The position numbers and the translations under genes were made by a program. The notes beneath the pieces are model-generated. The model saw only the letters and a list, made by a program, of their open reading frames with translations, was not told the origin of the DNA and did no database searches. From NCBI GenBank assembly GCA_028023455.1, contig JAQFVV010000282.1, positions 460,713 through 524,712 of the forward strand: DNA of 64,000 nucleotides, given 5' to 3'. The DNA comes from Epiperipatus broadwayi (lineage: Eukaryota > Onychophora > Udeonychophora > Euonychophora > Peripatidae). Below, piece after piece: positions 11,301 through 22,375 of this stretch; within the stretch, counting starts at the first letter, position 1; each line of letters starts with the position of its first letter.

Positions 11301-13580
11301 ATAAAAATACAATAACTTTAGTTCATAGTTTCAACTTCCTTCATATTGGCTTTCTGTTAAATACGTGTATATTATTCATTGAATACTATTTATGTGACGG
11401 CATGAAGATTCTGGTCAAAACATTTAATTTATATATGGCAAAGATTTCCAAACGAATCATATTCAATAGTTCTTTAAAGTTAAATAAATTCTTTCTTTAA
11501 AGATATTTTTAGTTTAAATAAGCAATATAATAAACATAATAATACTAATAATTTTAATAAGAAGCCGATGATAAATGGTAGGTAAAACAAATGATTCAGC
11601 TGATAATATCATTATGGGATCCCGGGTTTACTTAGACTATAATACAGCTTCATTTTAATTTTTTTTAAATATAAAAGAGAGCATTTTTAAGCAGTTTTCT
11701 TTTTTTTAAATTTACTCACATACAACATTTTAAGATGCTTCTAAATAATTTCTCTGTACTCTTCTTAAAAATAAGATTAGGAGCATTTTACAAGTAGAGA
11801 ATTCAATCTGTTCAATGAGTTTGGAATAATTATCACAATTTAAATCACAGATATAATCATATATTTTTCATAATAAGTTTCTTACTCGCAAACTATATCC
11901 TTCCATTTCAAATTAAAAGAATTGCTCTAACTGAGTAAATAATTCAGTTTATTATAACCATACTTTAAACATTTAACAGACAAAAGTTCTTCATTGAATA
12001 ATTGTAGTTCAAAACATTTTTATAAAACTATTTTAGAAGCAGGTAATTAGCATAACAAAGAATGTCTTTAGTTAGTATCAGGCATACTTAATATAATATT
12101 GGAACTTGGAATTAGCTAGAAATGAAATCAAAACAAGGATATTGAAGCTTTTTAAATATATAAATAAGTCACTACACATGTTTTTAAGTTTTCCTCGTTT
12201 AAATTTTATTTTATTTAAGAAATAATTGAGTAAATTTAGACTATAAAGTTTGGTGCAGTAACACATTTAGCCATAAATATGATAACTGCCTATATGTTAA
12301 ATTCATTTCACAGAAGATATAATTTATGTGGTTAGTAGAGAAAATAGCATGAATAAAATTTCATTTTAACATTTTTACGATAGTTTTTAAGAGTTAACTG
12401 ACAGTTCAATGACAAGAAATGGGTTACCTATTCCTTTAGCAGTCGCTCATTGTAGTTTTGAAATAATTAAATATATAATTTACAATACTTTTATTAAAAA
12501 AATAATAAGTTTCAAAAATAATTACTACTTATTCTGGAGGAGAAAAGATTTCAGGAAAAATTCAGGATTCAGCTCTTCAACAATCACAACACGCACACAA
12601 TAAAACTGTTATTTTATACCAATATTCTTTCTACCTTCTCCCAAACTTTCATGTCAATTTCTTTTAAACCAATAAACATAACCTATTCTTTTTTTAACTG
12701 TATTTTTTTTAAATCAGCTGGAAAACCGATTGATTGATAAATGACATCAGTTTAATCTAAATGTTTGAATATCGCATGATCTAACAATCTTAAATTAAAA
12801 GTTAATAATTAGTTTTTTATATAATCGTAATAAAAAAATGTATTACATAAAATAAAAATAGAAAACTAATATAAAATTAAAACTAATTTCTTTTATCAAT
12901 AGACTTTTTAAATATTTAATTATAATGATTTTCTTCATTCATTTGTTTTCTTGTTTTTTTAAATATTATAGCTAATTATTTATTCATTTTCTTCTTATAT
13001 CTCTATACATGAATACACACACAAGGATGGCCCTTACTTGACCTCCACTAGTTAATAATAACTCTTTAATGACTACAAATAAAAAATATTGAAGAATATT
13101 ATATTATAAATAACTTTTAACAAATTAAAGCTAATTTACATTAAAGATTAAATTATTATTTGACTGCTTTAAGAAAACTAAAGATTAATTTTAAATCAAT
13201 TCTACATTATTTATTCTATTTATAATATTATCTCAGTTATTACCTATATGCAAGAAATAAATAAAACAAAAGTTATCTTATGATATAGTTAACATCATCT
13301 ATTATTATTTTAAATACTAACTTAAATATTTATTTTGAGAAAAATGCTATCTTACATCTCCAACAATACTAATTACAAATATGTTACTTACTTTGCACAC
13401 ATAATTATATAAAATTTAGTAAATATCACAACACATCCTATTCATTAATTAACTAATTTCTTCTTTTTTTATCATTATTTTTTTTTAAAACAGATAATTG
13501 TATAAAATGGTTAAGCTAATATAAATGCTGTTAGCTATTGGAACCAAGTGAAGTTTTACTTAGGTACAATATATATATAA
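8400..13580. other. Long AT-rich stretch, no gene recognised
   Basis: Several ORFs of 60-65 codons occur (for example 9252-9437 and 12409-12603) but none has a recognisable domain, and such lengths arise by chance. An AAGATGGCG motif at 9403 resembles a YY1 site, without other promoter support. I saw none of the window's repeat families here. Confidence 0.5.
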
Positions 13581-13584
13581 GTGT

Positions 13585-13745
13585 GTGTGTGTGTGATAAT
13601 GGTACAAATAGATGTATTTTTTATATACCTCACATTTTGGGCATATCAAAATCTGTAATGGTACAAACCATTACATTCATCTATTTATTATTATGTAAAT
13701 TCTAATGTCTGGACACCACAATCTGTAATGGTATATATGTATTAA
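13585..13745. repeat. Short array related to the 28.7-29.2 kb satellite
   Basis: AATCTGTAATGGTA occurs at about 13651 and 13710, and further partial units flank a GT microsatellite near 13580. The same AAATCTGTAAYRG phrase recurs along 28680-29200, so the two loci seem to share a degenerate satellite monomer. Confidence 0.45.
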
Positions 13746-14300
13746 ATAGCAATTTAATATCAGGACTAATTTTCTGGATAATTCTTTAATATTTGAATAA
13801 TATTAATAATTTATTTTATTGAATCCTAACAAGATAAAATATTAATAATATTTAAGATGTAAATATAGAATGATAATTTACTTATACCCAGATAACCAAC
13901 TGAGATCAATTGAGGTCTATAAAAACACTAGGTTCACTTTTTTTTAATCCATGAATTCTAATAGATATAAAATTCTATTATTACTTTGGCTAATTAAATT
14001 TTAAGTCTATAAGATTGCACAAAGACTTTAAATTTATTATTGTAAATATTATATATTTGATAAATTAAATAAATCTATAAACTCAAGTTTATTAAATATA
14101 ATGATAATTTTATTTATAAAATTAATGAATTTATATAATAAATAAATTAATAAGATGTTATTTAATAAATATATTCAATAGTTTGAGATAGTTTAATATT
14201 TCTATTGTTTCACCTATTTATTTTTGTTGTTTCAACTATCATATGATGCAGGGACAATACATATATCTATCACAAACAAAATATTTATCTATATTATATA
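13746..14300. other. AT-rich stretch without recognisable gene
   Basis: No ORF or repeat unit was recognised between the short satellite-like array and the family A copies. Confidence 0.5.
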
Positions 14301-14315
14301 CAATAAATAATATAT

Positions 14316-14660
14316 ACTTTCACATGACCCACCACTCTCCACTCTATCTCATAACACTGATACACTTGAACACATATATATTGAAAAGATAAATAATCAC
14401 CAATATTCGTATTTCGTGCTAAACCAGCAATCATCAGTTAATCCAGATTACCATCTCCACACATATATGCTGTAAGTGCTCAGATGTATATATATATATA
14501 TTAAGATAGCCAACACTTTAATGGACAGGCTTCAATCTACTCCACACTCCAACTCTTCAACTGTACATTCAATTGAAAATCTGATGATGGAATGCTCAAA
14601 GGCCACCCTGAGGCCAAGATTTTGTCACACCCATGTTGACCTAAGGTCAATATGACTAAG
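14316..14660 (-). mobile_element. Family A repeat, inverted copy
   Basis: This minus-strand copy spans from the GTGCTCATATACC-side tail, through the hammerhead, to the TGACCTTAGGTCA palindrome. It is joined head-to-head at about 14660 to the + strand copy that follows. Confidence 0.75.
14392..14451 (-). ncRNA. Hammerhead ribozyme motif, family A, core intact
   Basis: Minus strand: stem I 5' ATTAA pairs with TTGGT using two G-U pairs; then CTGATGA, stem II TGCT-GGTTT-AGCA, and GAAA. Stem III is ATACGAAT, no longer a perfect palindrome, followed by A. Both core boxes are present. Confidence 0.62.
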
Positions 14661-15189
14661 AGTTGGAGTGTGGAGTAGATTGAAGCCTGTTCATTAACAT
14701 GTGAACATTGGCTATTTTAATATATATCTGAGCACTTATAGTATATATGTGTGGAGATAGTAATTTGGATGAACTGATGATTGCTGGTTTAGCATGAAAT
14801 ACATATATTAGTGATTATTTATCTTTTCAACATATATGTGTTCAAGTGTATCAGTGTTATGAGATAGAGTGGAGAGTGGTGGATCATGTGAAATTCTGTG
14901 CTCATATACCCTATATATTATATATATAGACACAGGTATATAATAAGCCTGTGTTTCAGTTATCACATAGTAGAGATGTCTGCCCATCCCTTGTATATGT
15001 ATTAAATGGATTATGTCCTGTACATGAAGAGTCAGATTGACCTTAGGTCAACATAAGTGTGACAAAAATCTTGGCCTCAGGGTGGCCTTTGAGCATTCCA
15101 TCATCAGATTTTCAATTGGATGGATGGTTGAAGAGTTGGAGTGTGGAGTAGATTGAAGCCTGTCCATTAAAGTGTGAAGATTGGCTATC

Positions 15190-15196
<7 letters not shown>
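14661..15196 (+). mobile_element. Family A repeat, head-to-tail partial dimer
   Basis: AGTTGGAGTGTGGAGTAGAT occurs at 14661 and again at 15134, so the unit is about 473 bp here. The first unit is complete and holds the hammerhead. It is followed by GACACAGG...CCTGTGTTTCAG and a second left half that stops in the (AT)n tract at 15200, before reaching a second hammerhead. Head-to-tail organisation is known for PLE terminal repeats and for hammerhead-bearing retroelements. Confidence 0.75.
14761..14819 (+). ncRNA. Hammerhead ribozyme motif, family A, core intact
   Basis: CTGATGA and GAAA are present, with stem II TGCT-GGTTT-AGCA. Stem III ATACATAT is imperfect. Stem I is weakened: ATGAA against TTAGT leaves one mismatch. 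Confidence 0.6.

Positions 15197-15199
<3 letters not shown>

Positions 15200-15243
<44 letters not shown>
15200..15243. repeat. (AT)n microsatellite
   Basis: An uninterrupted alternating AT run of about 44 bases marks the junction between the family A dimer and the PLE palindrome. Confidence 0.9.
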
Positions 15244-15248
<5 letters not shown>

Positions 15249-15414
15249 TACAAGCATAAAGCTAAACTAGTCAATATATAATTAAAATTACCCCAAAACC
15301 AAAATTCAACTTGACCAGCATAAAAATAATATTAAAACACAACCAAAGATTTCACTGCTACAAGCAGACTTTTCAAGTGTAAAGAACTACAAAAACTATA
15401 CAATATATATAATA

Positions 15415-15835
15415 TTAACCATTACCCACAAATCCATTCACTTCCCATCCACCCTTAATATTAAAAGAACTCTTAAATAAGTTAATTGCTTCAGAATAAT
15501 AAATTTTCAATAATAAAGATTCTTTAATTCTTCTTTTGATTTCATTTCTCTCAAAGAAGACAACCTTAGCTTCATCAAAATTAATAGTATGGCCTGTATC
15601 TTTTTCATGGACATACAAAGCAGAACTAAGATATCTATTTTTAACTCTACTTTTATGAACCTTTATCCTTTCATTTAAACAAAAACTACTCTGACCTATG
15701 TATACCTTCTTACAAATAAACATGGGATAAAATATACTACACCAGGAATAGTCTTTCTATCAAAAATTTATTTTGTATTATTTAATAAATTATTCAATGT
15801 AACACCCCTTTTCCAAGCAATTTTTTTTCCAAACA
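15415..15835 (-). pseudogene. PLE GIY-YIG endonuclease, left arm, frameshifted
   Basis: The minus strand encodes the same tail as 15884-16357. It includes KKVYIGQSSFCLNERIKVHK, GHTINF, KRRIKES and a terminal GGWEVNGFVGNG. At about 15714-15720 it has one T fewer than the other arm, in the run between the two cysteine codons. That 1-nt shift separates the GIVYFIP block (encoded at about 15721-15760) from the YIG block. The frameshift and the missing RT make it a pseudogene. Confidence 0.82.
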
Positions 15836-15883
15836 ATTTACTATTTCTACATATAATTTAAAGAAAAATATGATTTTATTTCT

Positions 15884-16357
15884 TTGTCATTTAAATTGTC
15901 TTCTTATAAAATTGTATGTAGAAATAGTAAATTGTTTGGAAATAAGAAAATTGCTTGGAAAAGGGGTGTTACATTGAATAATTTATTAAATAATACAAAA
16001 GAAATTTTTGATAGAAAGATTATTCCTGGTATAGTATATTTTATCCCATGTTTATTTTGTAAGAAGATATACATAGGTCAGAGTAGTTTTAGTTTAAATG
16101 AAAGGATAAAGGTTCATAAAAGTAGAGTTAAAAATAGATATCTTAGTTCTGCTTTGTATGTCCATAAAAAAGATACAGGCCACACTATTAATTTTGATGA
16201 AGCTAAGGTTGTCTTCTTTGAGAGAAATGAAATCAAAAGAAGAATTAAAGAATCTTTATTATTGAAAATTTATTATTCTGAAGCAATTAACTTATTTAAG
16301 AGTTCTTTTAATATTAAGGGTGGATGGGAAGTAAATGGATTTGTGGGTAATGGTTAA
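15884..16357 (+). pseudogene. PLE GIY-YIG endonuclease domain, open but 5'-truncated
   Basis: This 157-codon frame (from a TTG; it also stays open a little further upstream) is the C-terminal part of a Penelope-like element polyprotein. GIVY is at residues 49-52 and a C-x2-C pair at 56 and 59. YIG is at 63-65, the likely catalytic arginine at 74 (LNERIKVH), an H-x5-H pair at 94 and 100, and the likely catalytic glutamate at 123 (IKES). The cysteine and histidine pairs fit the zinc-binding insert of PLE endonucleases. In a full element this domain nicks target DNA for target-primed reverse transcription. The RT is missing, so the copy is not autonomous, though the domain itself is unbroken. 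Confidence 0.88.
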
Positions 16358-16691
16358 TATTATATATATTGTGTAGTTTTTGTAGTTCTTTACACTTGAG
16401 AAGTCTGCTTGTAGCAGTGAAACCTTTGGTTGTGTTTTAATATTATTTTTGGATTTGGGGTAATTTTAATTTTATATATATATATATATGTAAAATAAAT
16501 AAAATGTCCGTTAATTAAAAACAAAATTATAATATAATTGAAATAATAAATTTAACGGTTTACAAACTATTACAAACAATCCTTAAATTTACAGGAGTAC
16601 TTTCGGTTAATTTCTTAAACCTGCCTCAACTGCCATTAAATTCAAAAACAAAAAGTGGAAGCAAACGTCATCAATTCAAATTCCACGAATC

Positions 16692-16940
16692 TCATATTTT
16701 AATGTTAGCAGCTTGTCTATTTATTAACTGCATTTTATTCCTATTTATAATAATTACCTCTTTAATTTTTCTTTTACCATGGTTTCTCTCTTCATGAAGA
16801 ATTTTCACATTTTCAAAATCAAATTTAAATTTATATTTACATGTTTTTTCATGATCAAAGAAAACTGAAGGAGATATTAAATCACCATTATTTTTACTTT
16901 TTACGCACTTATATAACAATTCATGCTCCTTCAATCTCTT
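16692..16940 (-). pseudogene. PLE endonuclease C-terminus, left arm
   Basis: The minus-strand frame includes KEHELLYKCVKSKNNGDL, SPSVFFDHEKTC, the FDFENVKILHEERNH block and GKRKIKEV. FENVKILHEE and KRKIKE are typical of the last part of PLE GIY-YIG domains. The GIY and YIG motifs are beyond the arm end. KFKFDF has an extra two residues relative to the other arm. The catalytic glutamate region (IKE) is kept. Confidence 0.75.
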
Positions 16941-16992
16941 CTCAATACTGCACCTAGAAAAGTAATGTCATATATCAAATTTTTGTGATTGT

Positions 16993-17241
16993 ATGCTATC
17001 ATATAAAGGTGAATCTAGGTGCAGTATTGAGAAGAGATTGAAGGAGCATGAATTGTTATATAAGTGTGTAAAAAGTAAAAATAATGGTGACTTAATATCT
17101 CCTTCAGTTTTCTTTGATCATGAAAAAACATGTAAATTTGAATTTGATTTTGAAAATGTAAAAATTCTTCATGAAGAGAGAAACCATAGTAAAAGAAAAA
17201 TTAAAGAGGCAATTTTTATAAACAGGAATAAATGCATTTAA
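16993..17241 (+). pseudogene. PLE endonuclease C-terminus, right arm
   Basis: The 82-codon frame begins YKGESRCSIEKRLKEHE, where YKG matches the YIG position and the arginine in EKRLKEH the catalytic arginine. It continues to FENVKILHEERNH and KRKIKEA before ending NRNKCI. The GIY strand and all of the RT are missing. Its 3' flank leads, after a short AT run, into family A sequence with a hammerhead at 17477-17537, the expected order for a PLE with a ribozyme-bearing terminal repeat. Confidence 0.78.
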
Positions 17242-17439
17242 TAAATCGACAAGCTGCTAACATTAAAATATGAGATTCGTGGAATTTGAATTGATAACGT
17301 TTGCTTCCGCTTTTTGTTTTTGAATTTAATGGCAGTTGAGGCAGGTTTAAGAAATTAATTGAAAGTACTTCTGCAGATTTAAGGATTGTTTGTAATAGTT
17401 TGTAAACTGTTAAATTTATTATTTCAATTATATTATATA

Positions 17440-17685
17440 TATATATGAGCACTTATAGCATATATATGTAGAGATGATAATCTGGACCAAACTGATGATA
17501 ACTGGTTTAGCATGAGATACGTATATTGGTGATTATTTATCTTTTCAATATATATGTGTTCAAGTGTATCAGTGTTATGAGATAGAGTGGAGAGTGGTGG
17601 GTCATGGGAAAGTCTGTGCTCATATACCCTATATATTACATATATAAGCACAGATATATAATAAGCCTGTGTTTCAGTTATATAC
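17440..17685 (+). mobile_element. Family A repeat directly after PLE tail
   Basis: This starts at GAGCACTTATAGCATATATA and runs through a hammerhead to the GTGCTCATATACCC tail and CCTGTGTTTCAG. It lacks the left half found in the fuller copies. Position and orientation fit a terminal repeat of the neighbouring PLE. Confidence 0.75.
17477..17537 (+). ncRNA. Hammerhead ribozyme motif, family A, broken core
   Basis: CTGATGA, stem III ATACGTAT and stem I CCAA/TTGG are kept, but the GAAA box is GAGA and stem II is disturbed (TAACT opposite AGCA). Probably inactive. Confidence 0.6.
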
Positions 17686-17947
17686 TAAATAAAAGAATAT
17701 ATATATAGTTTAGTCCAGTTATCGACAAATTCATATTACAAATAAAATAATTTTGTATAAAGATTCTTCACAAATATACCTATTCTTTATCCCAAATAAT
17801 AAACATCTTACTGTTATATTTATTTATTCAATTTTTTTTAATATTTAAGATCATATAATAAATGAATAAAAAGCAGTTATTAAAATCAAAGTTTATTACA
17901 ATTACTTAAATTCTTATTTAAAAATATTAAAATTTACATACATATCT

Positions 17948-18143
17948 TAATTACATTCATATCGGCCTTTCAAGCCAAATTGTGCAAACGCTTTTGCGAG
18001 TGTTAAATAATAAATGAATACCATCTGACCAATACAAGATATAGAATTTATGCAGGAATTGGTCAGACGGTATTCATTTATTATTTAACACTCGCAAAAG
18101 CATTTGCACAATTTGGCTTGAAAGGCCGATATGAATGTAATTA
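17948..18143. repeat. Near-perfect 86-bp-arm hairpin (foldback MITE)
   Basis: Arms 17948-18033 and 18058-18143 are exact inverted copies apart from two positions (near 17989 and 18023), around a 24-base loop. Each outer end reads TAATTACATTCATATCGG. No ORF is present. It could be a young foldback MITE; a transcript would form a long dsRNA hairpin. No clear target-site duplication was identified. Confidence 0.85.
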
Positions 18144-18149
18144 CAATTG

Positions 18150-20885
18150 TATACAGACGCTATAAAAATAAATGCTGATTTATACATATCTTAAATAACT
18201 TAATAATATAAAACAAATGGCTAGCAGATAGGGAAAACATACAATCTGTTAATCTAATTATGGTAAAACATTAAATAATGTCTATACACACAGTTCAATA
18301 ATCCTAAAGTTTCTTGATCTTTCAGCATGAAGGAGATCCATGTAACGGTAATATTTCAGAATTGCAATAATCCCAAGAGCGGATTTTTTTAAATAAGTTC
18401 ACGAAGTTCATTGAAATAGGTAATCCTTTGTAAATTTTAGCAAGTTTACATCTTAGTAACAGAATAATAAACATATTTTTCTTTTTATTTCTTTGAAGAT
18501 ATATCAGATCATTACTGTTAGGAAATTCAAATCCTTATCTCTTGATGTGTTTGTTAATCATATCTTTTAGATGAATGATTGGAGTTTTGAAAAAATCTAA
18601 AGAGGTCAGTATTTTTCAATAGTCAGCAAAATCAAAGATATTTGATCTTGCGTTCATATGGTTGGAGGACTTAGTTCTTTATAATCTGGGTTTGAGAGTA
18701 TTTGTGAGATCATTTTGAGAAGTTTTTGGAATATCATAAAAGTTGACATATTTCATAGTTTATTAAAAATTCATATTTATTTTTACAAAATAATTGTATA
18801 ATAATTAGTAAAAACAAAAGTATACATGATTAAATTATTATTTTATATGTATAATGTTTTATTTTTAAAAATTGTAGTTATCAAATTATAGTATATTCAT
18901 AATAAATAAACCATGTCTGATGCAATAATGATGCCTTAAAAATTTGTTTATTAATGCCTTTACAAACACTGTGTTCAAATCTTTGACATATTTTAAAATT
19001 ATAAATGCAATTTTAATTTTTAAAGCAGAATTTTTATCGATGTTCAAGACTTTACATTTAATCATTCTTATTTTAAAAATAAATTTTAGTCAATAATGTG
19101 ATTGTTGAATTTTAGAGACACTCACTTTGCTGCTTTCCTATAAACCATTGACCCCTTTGTTCTCATTACATACTTTTTATTTTTTTAATATTTGCACAGT
19201 TCAAATATTTTTTAAAATGTTTTTTATTGCAAACTTATATTTTCAACAAATTAAGTCTAATATATTAAATTCCAATAAACAATAAAGATTTAATCTTTCA
19301 TAATTTTAGTCTGCAATTTTACGTGTTTTGGACAATTTGCCCCTGGTGAATTTTTCCACAAGTATTATGAGTTAAAATGCATATTTTTCTGTATATTTTA
19401 TTATATAAAAATTTAATTCAAAAAAATGATAGATGGTGGACAATTAAAAAAACACCTTACAAAAGACATAAGCCCCACCCTGACATCTTCAGCCTTTGTT
19501 CCAAGACCAGGCAGTAAAATGTTTGGTGTATTAAAAAAATAATCCCAATGACCAAAAATGTATTTATTTGTGAATTTAATACAGTTTTAGATTTTTTTTA
19601 CAATAATTTACACTATATTGATTAGATATCAAGAAATATAAATTATGAATAATTTATGTTGACTGGAAATACTTTATTTTTAAAAATATAATGTTATATT
19701 AGCAGCTAACATGAATATGGCCTTAAGCTATTTAGAAGCTTAAGTTAGCAATCTACTTATATTTACAAGTATGAAAATATCACAATTTTGCAATAAATAT
19801 TCAAAAATTTTAAACTTTTAAAGCATAATTTATTATATATATGAGAAATAAATAAGTACTCTTTAAATTTTTTAAAATAATCAGAAATAACGAAGATTTT
19901 GTTGATTTTGTAAACTGAAAATAATCTTTCTAAAATGATGACATGTAATCTTTTTTGTTTTGATTACAATATCATTTTTTTAAAATATTTATAGAAACAA
20001 AATGTGAACATTTAAAATTTATTTCAGTAATAAACAAAAATATCTATCAAATGAAGTCAAATTTATTATTTTCTGATAAGTAATAATCATTTAATTATAT
20101 ATTTTATGTTGATGTGTGAAACAAAGAAAAATGTCAAAAATGCTGAAATGTTTGAGTCTAGACTGCACTATGGAAGGGTTAATATTAAAATTGAATGTTA
20201 ATCCTCAAAAAATCAGAAGATAATCAATATACAAATGTTTTAAAATGCATAAAACAGGATTTTTTTGTCTGTTAAAATTATGTAAAACACACTATTTTTC
20301 ATAAATAAAATTCTTTTGAGATTAAATAATTTACAATTATCATTATTATGGTTTTTGCTGTGGAAAATTTTGAATTGATAAGAATTATAGTCCAAAATTG
20401 ATTAAATAAATATATTTTAGTTAATGCACACATTTTAAAATTTATTATCAATGCATTTTATTATTGAACATATAAAAATATATTTTTGATTGTGTTGTAC
20501 TAAATAAAATTTGCATTTCTTTGCATTTGTAGCTGTTATGATGAAAAATGAAAGTCCTAATTGCCTTGTAAGAATACCATATGAAAAATAGTCACAAATA
20601 TTATTCATATTTTAATTCTCTAATCAAAATGTAATACTGTATACTAATATAAATAAAATAACAAACCTTTGGTCATGTAGTTTTATGAATTTATGTACGT
20701 TCACCCATAAACATCCATTTAAAAGGCATAAGTGAACTACTTATGCTTAAAGCCTATGGTAAAAGCACAGAATTCGAGATTTCTTATCTTATTTATATTA
20801 CATAATGTAGTCAGATCTATATAAATAGACTATTTATTACAGTAAAATATTGTATACTGTATAATAAACTCTGTACTGTATTTTT
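18150..20885. other. AT-rich stretch, no gene recognised
   Basis: No ORF over 60 codons, no domain and no member of the repeat families was recognised over about 2.7 kb. Confidence 0.5.
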
Positions 20886-20888
20886 GTT

Positions 20889-21205
20889 AGGATGGACGTT
20901 GAAGAGTTGGAGTGTTTAGTAGATTGGAGCCTGTCCATTAAAGTATGAAGATTGTCTATCTTAATGTATATCTGAGCACTTATAGTATATATGTGTGGGA
21001 GGTGATAATCTGGACCAACTGATGATTGCTGGTTTAGCATGAAATACGTATATTGGTGATTACTTATCTTTTCAGCATATATGTGCTTGAGTGTATCAGT
21101 GTTATTAGATAGAGTGGAGAGTGATGGGTCATCTTAAAGTCTGTGCTCATATACCCTATATTACATATATAGACACAGGTATATAATAAGCCTGTGTTTC
21201 AGTTA
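20889..21205 (+). mobile_element. Family A repeat
   Basis: It runs from GATGGACGTTGAAGAGTTGG through a hammerhead to the CTCATATACCC tail and a GACACAGG...CCTGTGTTTC short inverted repeat. The left third of the unit is missing. Confidence 0.75.
21004..21062 (+). ncRNA. Hammerhead ribozyme motif, family A, core intact
   Basis: GATAATCTGGACCAA forms stem I with TTGGTGATTA, leaving an internal loop. CTGATGA, stem II TGCT-GGTTT-AGCA, GAAA, palindromic ATACGTAT and A follow. This is among the best-preserved copies, its one weakness being a U-U at the base of stem II. Confidence 0.72.
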
Positions 21206-21285
21206 ATTAGCATAAATATCATTTTATTATCATCAGATGGTTTCACTTTAATGAAGTAATAATCCATTAACCTATCAAGTCATGA

Positions 21286-21382
21286 ATCATTGGTGGTTGA
21301 GAGGTCAGCTACAGCTGCTTCACAAACAGTTGTCCTGGGTTAGCAGGTTCACTTTCCTGGATGATGCTATGACACATGAGAA
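21286..21382 (+). repeat. tRNA-like SINE head, copy 2
   Basis: ATTGGTGGTTGAGAGGTCAG, an AGCTGCTTCACAAACAG hairpin region, a CCTGGG/CCTGG arm and TGACACATGAG match copy 1 in the opposite orientation, with more divergence. Confidence 0.6.
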
Positions 21383-21399
21383 AAAAAACCATGGAAATT

Positions 21400-22375
21400 G
21401 TTTTTCAAATAAAAGATTTAACAAAACTTTAAGATCATTGTAACAAATAATTGATTATAAATCAATGTAATGTATATAAATTGATGATGATCACTAAAAA
21501 TCCTCACATAAAGATCTGTTGTATCCCAGGTTAAATGTGTATTTTATATGTTATTTTAAATTGAGTAGGGATTTTTTTATATATATTGCATAAATATTTT
21601 TCTTGAAAGTGTTTATTCTCTTTATGAATATTTAATGTAATTTTTTAATTGTAATTTTTTCCTCAAGGAAAAATATGTTCATAAATGAAATTTAAAAAAA
21701 AAAAAATACTTATATAATTATAAAGATTGTTAAAATCTAAAATTTTACAACAAAAAAATATTGTAGAGATGTTTTATTTTATTTTTTTATTTCATTATAC
21801 TTATTTGTCCAATACTGAAAAAAAAAGTACTAGGTCTACATTCACAATAGTTATTAATAAATAATATTGTTTTGAAAAAATAATTTATTATATTGCATGA
21901 GAAAAATATTATTATAAAACTAATATAATATAGATATCTATGAGAATAATGATGCCAGATAATTTTAATAGAATACCTCCAACTTCATTAAAATTGTTAG
22001 AGTTTCCTCACTTCTCTTCATCATCTGGTAGTGATTCTATCTATTGGTACCTGTTATGAAGATATGTCTCATTTTGATTCGGCAGTCATTGGCAAAGATA
22101 TTAGAAAGTTACAGTGCTGACATCTTTCATCTGTATTTCAATTTGGGGAGGGGGGTAAATGTATCTCCGTTTACATGCCTCAATATTGATGTAAACTAAT
22201 ATTTAAGTAATAAAATGCAGAGGAATATTTTTTAATAAAATAATTTTGCAATTATTTTATAATTATTTTCTGAAAATTAATGTCAAAATAATAATGGTTT
22301 ATAAGTATCAAAAATTAAATATATGAATTTTTTTCTACCGTACAGGCTTTTTCATACCTGCACTCCAATATGTAA
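21400..22375. other. AT-rich stretch without recognisable gene
   Basis: No supported ORF. A short G run at 22146-22156 and long A/T runs are the only low-complexity features. Confidence 0.5.

Larger units (their letters stand above)
15250..16490. mobile_element. Palindrome of two inverted PLE 3' ends
   Basis: The left arm (about 15260-15858) and right arm (about 15910-16480) are near-identical inverted copies. Each carries a PLE C-terminal endonuclease plus 3' non-coding sequence. The centre lies near 15884. The outer sides end in AT runs. Head-to-head truncated copies are a known by-product of PLE insertion. Neither arm contains the reverse transcriptase. Confidence 0.8.
16530..17434. mobile_element. 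Second palindrome of inverted PLE tails, different lineage
   Basis: Arms at about 16530-16957 and 17011-17434 are inverted copies, meeting around a loop of about 50 bases near 16984. Each arm has a PLE endonuclease tail followed by 3' DNA sharing AGCTGCTAACATTAAAATA and TGAGGCAGGTTTAAGAAATT. The encoded protein differs clearly from that of the first palindrome, so two PLE lineages inserted side by side. The right arm runs directly into a family A hammerhead repeat at about 17440. Confidence 0.8.

Noticed and set aside
17216-17651. Minus-strand ORFs of 78 and 72 codons
   Set aside because: Antisense to the PLE arm and to the family A repeat; similar frames recur in other family A copies (20837-21040, 23366-23569) for the same reason.
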